Source: Spodoptera frugiperda (lineage: Eukaryota > Arthropoda > Insecta > Lepidoptera > Noctuidae). From it: a DNA stretch of 64,000 bases. A program made the translations under genes and the position numbers. The stretch lies in the NCBI RefSeq assembly GCF_023101765.2, contig NC_064216.1, forward strand, positions 12,217,545-12,281,544. Reading direction: 5' to 3'. Within the stretch, counting starts at the first letter, position 1, and every line of letters begins with the position of its first letter. The notes below the pieces were generated by a model. That model was not told where the DNA came from, made no database searches, and saw only the letters and a program-made list of their open reading frames with translations. Below are positions 53,501 through 59,500 of the stretch, one piece after another.

Positions 53501-56500
53501 TTCTGAACAAAAATGAACGAATTAAATGAAGATAAATAAATAGATTTCGATATGAAATTAAAACTAAAACTTTTTCAAGCAGTAAATGCACATTATGGTA
53601 CATAATGCCCATGTACACCCACATTCCACAATTTATATTGTAAGTCCCATTGCCATATACCGGGCACATTTCCTTTTATTTATTATGCCTTTTTGTATAT
53701 AGTAATAGTTTTAATCCGTATAACATGAACCTCATCTAACCCGTGTACGTGGCGCAGGTTCGACGTGCTATGCTGCGTGCAGGGCACGAAGGCGGAGGGC
53801 GGCGGCGAGGCGGGCGAGGGCGCGCTGTACAACGTGTTCCGCCAGCTCTACGTGCCCTTCCTCATGCGCCGCGAGGTGCGCGCCTCCGTCATGATACTCT
53901 TCTTCGCCTGGCTCTGCTCCTCCGTCGCTGTGAGTATACTACAACTCTTGTACTGATGTACAAATATCGAAAAACCTATCGAGAACTCATCTGTATTGTT
54001 GTTGTTACAATTTTGCATTAATATTACAAGTTACAGACTGTAAGGTGTCTTTAAATAACAAATGGCTCTTAGTATCTAATTGGTAGTTACCAATAGCTAT
54101 ATTATATGTTTTTAGTTAATTACCAACAATAATTCCGCAGTTAAAATCCAAAAGAAAAAAAGTATTCTTTCTCTATTCTAATGACAAATGAATCTAGTAA
54201 TAATAAGAATGAGCTTCTAAGAAAACAAATGTTTTCATACTAAAACGATGTGTATTGCTTTCTCCAGGTGGCACCTCACATTGAAATCGGCTTAGACCAA
54301 GAACTCTCGATGCCTCAAGACAGCTTCCAATTGAAATACTTCCAATACCTGAACCGCTACTTGAACATTGGGCCGCCGGTATACTTCGTGATCACTGAAG
54401 GACTGGACTACTCGGACTTGGAGACACAGAATATGGTGTGCGGAACTAGGTTCTGCAGGCCAGACAGTGTCTCTATGCAACTGTATTCTGGTAAGTCGCA
54501 TTTAAATGTACTTTTAAATACAAAAATGTCTCAAAGCTATTGCATTTAATTTATCTAAGACATTGCGTCTTCCAACCGATCTATTTGGAAATCATTGGGG
54601 CAGGCTTATGTTCAGCAGTAGACATACTATGACTGATATGATGATTGCGTCTAAGTACAATTTTCGTGATCAAAAACTTAACTTTAATTCATATTAATAA
54701 ACTGACTGAAAGCTCATTACTCTATGTTATAATTTACGTTTTATTGTTACAGCGTATCGCACTCCAAATGAAACCTACATAGCACAGCCACCGAACTCCT
54801 GGCTGGACGACTTCTTCGACTGGGCGTCATTGAAGAGTTGCTGCAAGTACTTCCCTACCAACTCGAGCTTCTGTCCTAGCAGCCGTGAGTATTCAAACAC
54901 ATTCATTTAACACATTCAGTGCCACCGACTCGCCCGGAGAGTCCATGTAAATTTTATTCCAGTGCCGTCGACTCGCCCAGCGAGTTTAATGTTTTTGCTC
55001 TTTCTTTCCGAAATGCATGGTGTATTTTCTGCTTAAAATAATATTGAAGACTAAAGATACCCTAATCTAAAGAATTGCATAGAGGGTGCGACTCTACGGT
55101 TCTGGAATTAAATTTACGTGGACTCTCTGGGCGAGTCGGTAATGAGTTCCCAGTCTCTATTATTCTGCATTGTAAGACTAACAAATTAATAAGTAACATT
55201 TATAAACAAAATATTCCATCCACAGGTGGAACACCCTGCAAGGAATGTCAAATCCAACTACAAGGAAACGAGCAACGCCCCGACGCGGCCGACTTCAACC
55301 ATTACGTACCATTCTTCTTGCAAGACATTCCCGACCCAGACGGCTGCGTAAAGGGAGGTCATGCGGCATACGGCCAGGCAGTCAACTACCACATGGTGAA
55401 CAAGTCCCAAGCTAAAGTCGGCGCCACTTATTACCAGGGCTACCACACAGTGCTTAAAACAAGTCACGATTACTACTCAGCGCTCAAAGGAGCTAGAGGC
55501 GTCGCTGCCAACCTTACAGAGACTTTGAACAGGAATTTGAAAGAACTAGGAAAGAACACAACTGTGAATGTGTTCCCCTACTCCGTGTTCTATGTGTTCT
55601 ATGAACAGTATCTGACGATGTGGCCCGACACACTGAAGTCTATGGGCATATCTGTGTTGTCTATCTTCATTGTAACATTCTTGCTGATGGGCTTCGATCT
55701 GTTCTCGGCTTTGGTGAGTTATTTTATAATACTAGTTGACCCAGCAAACTTCCTGTCGCCTCCAACATATTTTTTCTCACCTTTTAAACCTTTCCTAAAT
55801 CAAATAAGTTAAGACCAAAACGAACCAAACTAGTCCTATTGTTTTCGTGTTTCAGCAAGACTAACGAACATCAATTCATTTTTATATTAGTGTTATGTTG
55901 GTATTAATTATTGTTTTTGTTTGCAGGTGGTAGTAATAACGATCACAATGATCGTGGTGAATCTCGGAGGTTTGATGTACTGGTGGGGCATCAGTTTGAA
56001 TGCAGTCTCACTTGTTAACTTGGTGAGTCTTAGATTATATATTACTAAATGAAAAGATGTGTTAAATAGCTTTAAAATACTTTTAGGAGAAAGTAAGGAA
56101 GAAATAGTAACGACATGTTTATAACTTATTTTACCTTAAGGACGCGTTCTCATAATTGATAGGTATCAAATCGCATCACTACATTGACACGACTCTCGAC
56201 AATACACACATACGCACGGATAGCTGCGGAAATTATGACAAAATGAACTTGATACTTTGAAAGTTTGAATATTTTCTTACTTTCTTTTTTAATATTTTTA
56301 TTTTGTTTAGTGCGTGCGTAGACTCAAATGTTTTGTGTTATCTGATGTTCAATTCAATTCTACTGGATGTAACTTACGGACGACAAGAGCCAAGTGTGCC
56401 GAATTTGGGCTCGGATTATTCGATTGGTGTCATTTTCATAGTTTTCGGAAAGTAAGCGTTCGAAATCAAAAATCAAATGGTGCCAACGCAAAATATTTTT

Positions 56501-59500
56501 TTACATGCTTTTATTTAGTTTCATATGTAAAGAATGTATGTATGTGTGTTTGTTTGTTTGTATGTTTCTATGTAACCAACCTCTTCCAACTCGATTTTTA
56601 CCCATTTTAAACGGACCGATTTCGTTCAAACTTTGTAGCCTTATCAAGGACCGGTGGCAAATTAATACCTCGTAGAAATTAATCGAGGATCTAGAATCCC
56701 TGACGTGGACACTTAACAGCCCAGATGAACCTGAAGAGATATGAATATACTATCTTAAGAAAAGTTGTTCAGCATGATGAGCACTTTTTAGCGACATGCG
56801 AAAATCAAGAATCTAGAATCCCTGACATGGACTCCTAACAGCCCAGCCAAACCTAAAGAGATTTGAATATAGGTACTTTCTTAAGAAAAGATGTTCAGCG
56901 TGATGAGCACTTGTTGGCGACATACGAAAATCGAGGATGTAGAATCCCTGACATGGACTCCTAACAGCCCAGCCGAACCTGAAGAGATATGAATATACTT
57001 TCTTAAGAAAAGATATTCAGCGTGATGAGCACTTTTTCGCCAAATTTTCCGCCCACTGTTAGTATTAATATTAAAATTTACCTTATATTTATTTAAAACA
57101 CTCTAAAATTATATTTTTAAACATTACTTATAAAAATAAAAAACAAAATAACATTTAAAAATATAAAAATAGGAGCCAACCAGTAGCGGGAGCATGGTCC
57201 AAGCTACCGGTGGTTAGGGCTCCAAAGACAGAAACCTCCTCACAATACGTGCCGTTTCGAGGAGTACTGCCTTCTGCATCAGGCCCTTGATCCATCCGCC
57301 CAACCCCAGCCTTCTAAAAACCTTGCAACACTAAAAAACGTCAACATACAAATTTTACACTGTTTTTATAATATTTTATTAAAGCCGATTTGTACAGCAA
57401 TATTCACATTAAATCATCAACAAAATCATCAAGAAATCTTTTACAATAAGAAACCTTCTACAATAAAATCTATTATCTAAAATTTAAGAAGAAATAAAAA
57501 TGTACACCATGACACTGACAGGAGAAGCCAAAAATCGTTTTGATAATTATATTATATTATACTAGTGAAAAGTGAAAAATGTTGACACGAGCAAGACGAT
57601 GTTACGCACACCCACCATCCCCGGACTCGTCGCTCAGCTCCGCCTCGCCGTCACCGGAACCCAACCACGAAGAACTTCCGGTGACAGTAGTTGCGTCGAG
57701 CTCGAGCGACGAATATTTCTCCCCACCGACGTCGCCACCATCTGCACGTCGGCCGAGGAGAGGCCGGCCACCGACGGGCTTGGGAGCCAGGGGTCAACAG
57801 ACCTCGGGACGGGTCCCCGCTACCGGTGGTTGTGCGCGGCGCATGAAATGGTCTCAAACAATAAATGAGAACGTCATGCGCGCGTACTACGGTGCTACGG
57901 AGGGAGGAACCAACCTCACTGCGTACCGTGAAAGGATGCTGTCGAAAGGATATTAAAATTATTGTTAGTATTAATATTTTACTTTTTTGGCGCTATCTAG
58001 AAATTTAATTTTCACTCCGTATTCGATATTAGCGACCTCAAAAATCACAACAATGACACTCATGTCGAAAAATTAATATATTTATGTCGGCGCCATCTTG
58101 GATTTTAATTTTGACTTCATATTCGCTATAAGCGACCCCGAAAACCATGAAAATGACACCCATGATGGAAAGTTGGTAAATCTTGTCGGCGCCATCTTGG
58201 ATTTTAATTTTGACTTCATATTCGCTATAAGCGACCCCGAAAACCATGAAAATGACACCCATGACGGAAAGTTGGCAAATCTTGTGGGCGCCATCTTGGA
58301 TTTTGATTTAACCTCATGTTCAAAATAATATAACGAAACATCACACAAACAACTGAATATATAATTCAGTAAAATAAAAAATATCTTACCTTGTAACTTG
58401 ACAAGGTAAGACAGCTCGTACAGAATGTTTAAAATATCAAGATTGGTTTGTGAAGTATAAATATCAAATATTTTGTACTCGTACAGCGATCTTTTTCAAG
58501 GCCATTTTTTGTAACAGGCGACGTAGCATCCACTCACGACAGCGCTCGAGCGCAGACTGAAATTTCATTTGACATTTTCTATCCAATAAATCTAAATCCC
58601 ACCCAAAACATAAATGTGAAAGGCTGCCAAGTTCGATAATATTGGAATGCTTCGCCTATAAAAGAAGTGAGATCTAAATAAGTACCAAGTTCCATACACA
58701 GACCTCAGTTAAAAATGATATAACAAGTTGGCAAGTTTTCACACACTTTTTTATAAACCTACTAAACGCAATGAGTCAAGTATATAATTTTCTATTAAAA
58801 CTTGCCAAGTTATATCATTTTTAACTGAGGTCTGTGTATGGAACTTGGTACTTATTTAGATCTCACTTCTTTTATAGGCGAAGCATTCCAATATTATCGA
58901 ACTTGGCAGCCTTTCACATTTATGTTTTGGGTGGGATTTCATTTATTTTTGTAAGGTTTATTTTCTTTTTTTCTTATTTTACTTTACTTTGACTAAATAC
59001 AAACCTTCGTAACGAATTTTAGGTCGGTACGACCATTGGAAGATATAGATAATTTTTTTGTTTTAGTTCCTTAGGGGTATGAATTTACACCTTCAATATT
59101 TTTAAAACCGACTCACACTGGGCCATTTTCAGATTTTTTCCTTTACCTTGACCTAAAGACCTACCTCCATGCCAAATTTCAAGTCAATACGACCATTGGA
59201 AGTGGTCTAGGTTTTTGATGAGTGAGTGAGTGAGTGAGTGAGTGAGTCAGTCAGTGAGTGTATAGTAAAAATAGCGATTTTCTGACGTCAACATCTCAAG
59301 ACCTACAATAGGTACATTAATGAAATTTTGTATTTTAGATAAGTAAGTAGATCTCGACAGATACTAGAAATTTCATCTGCGTAGATAAAATAGATTTTGA
59401 GTTATAGGTGGGTCGAACTTGGCCCGAAATGGTTCGTGTAATATAACCCACGGCCGGTGTGTCGGTTTTTTGCTCGAACTTGGCGGACACACTGCCGTGT

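Noticed and set aside
58038..58348. Repetitive open frames on both strands
   Set aside because: The result of a 99-bp tandem repeat whose length is a multiple of three.
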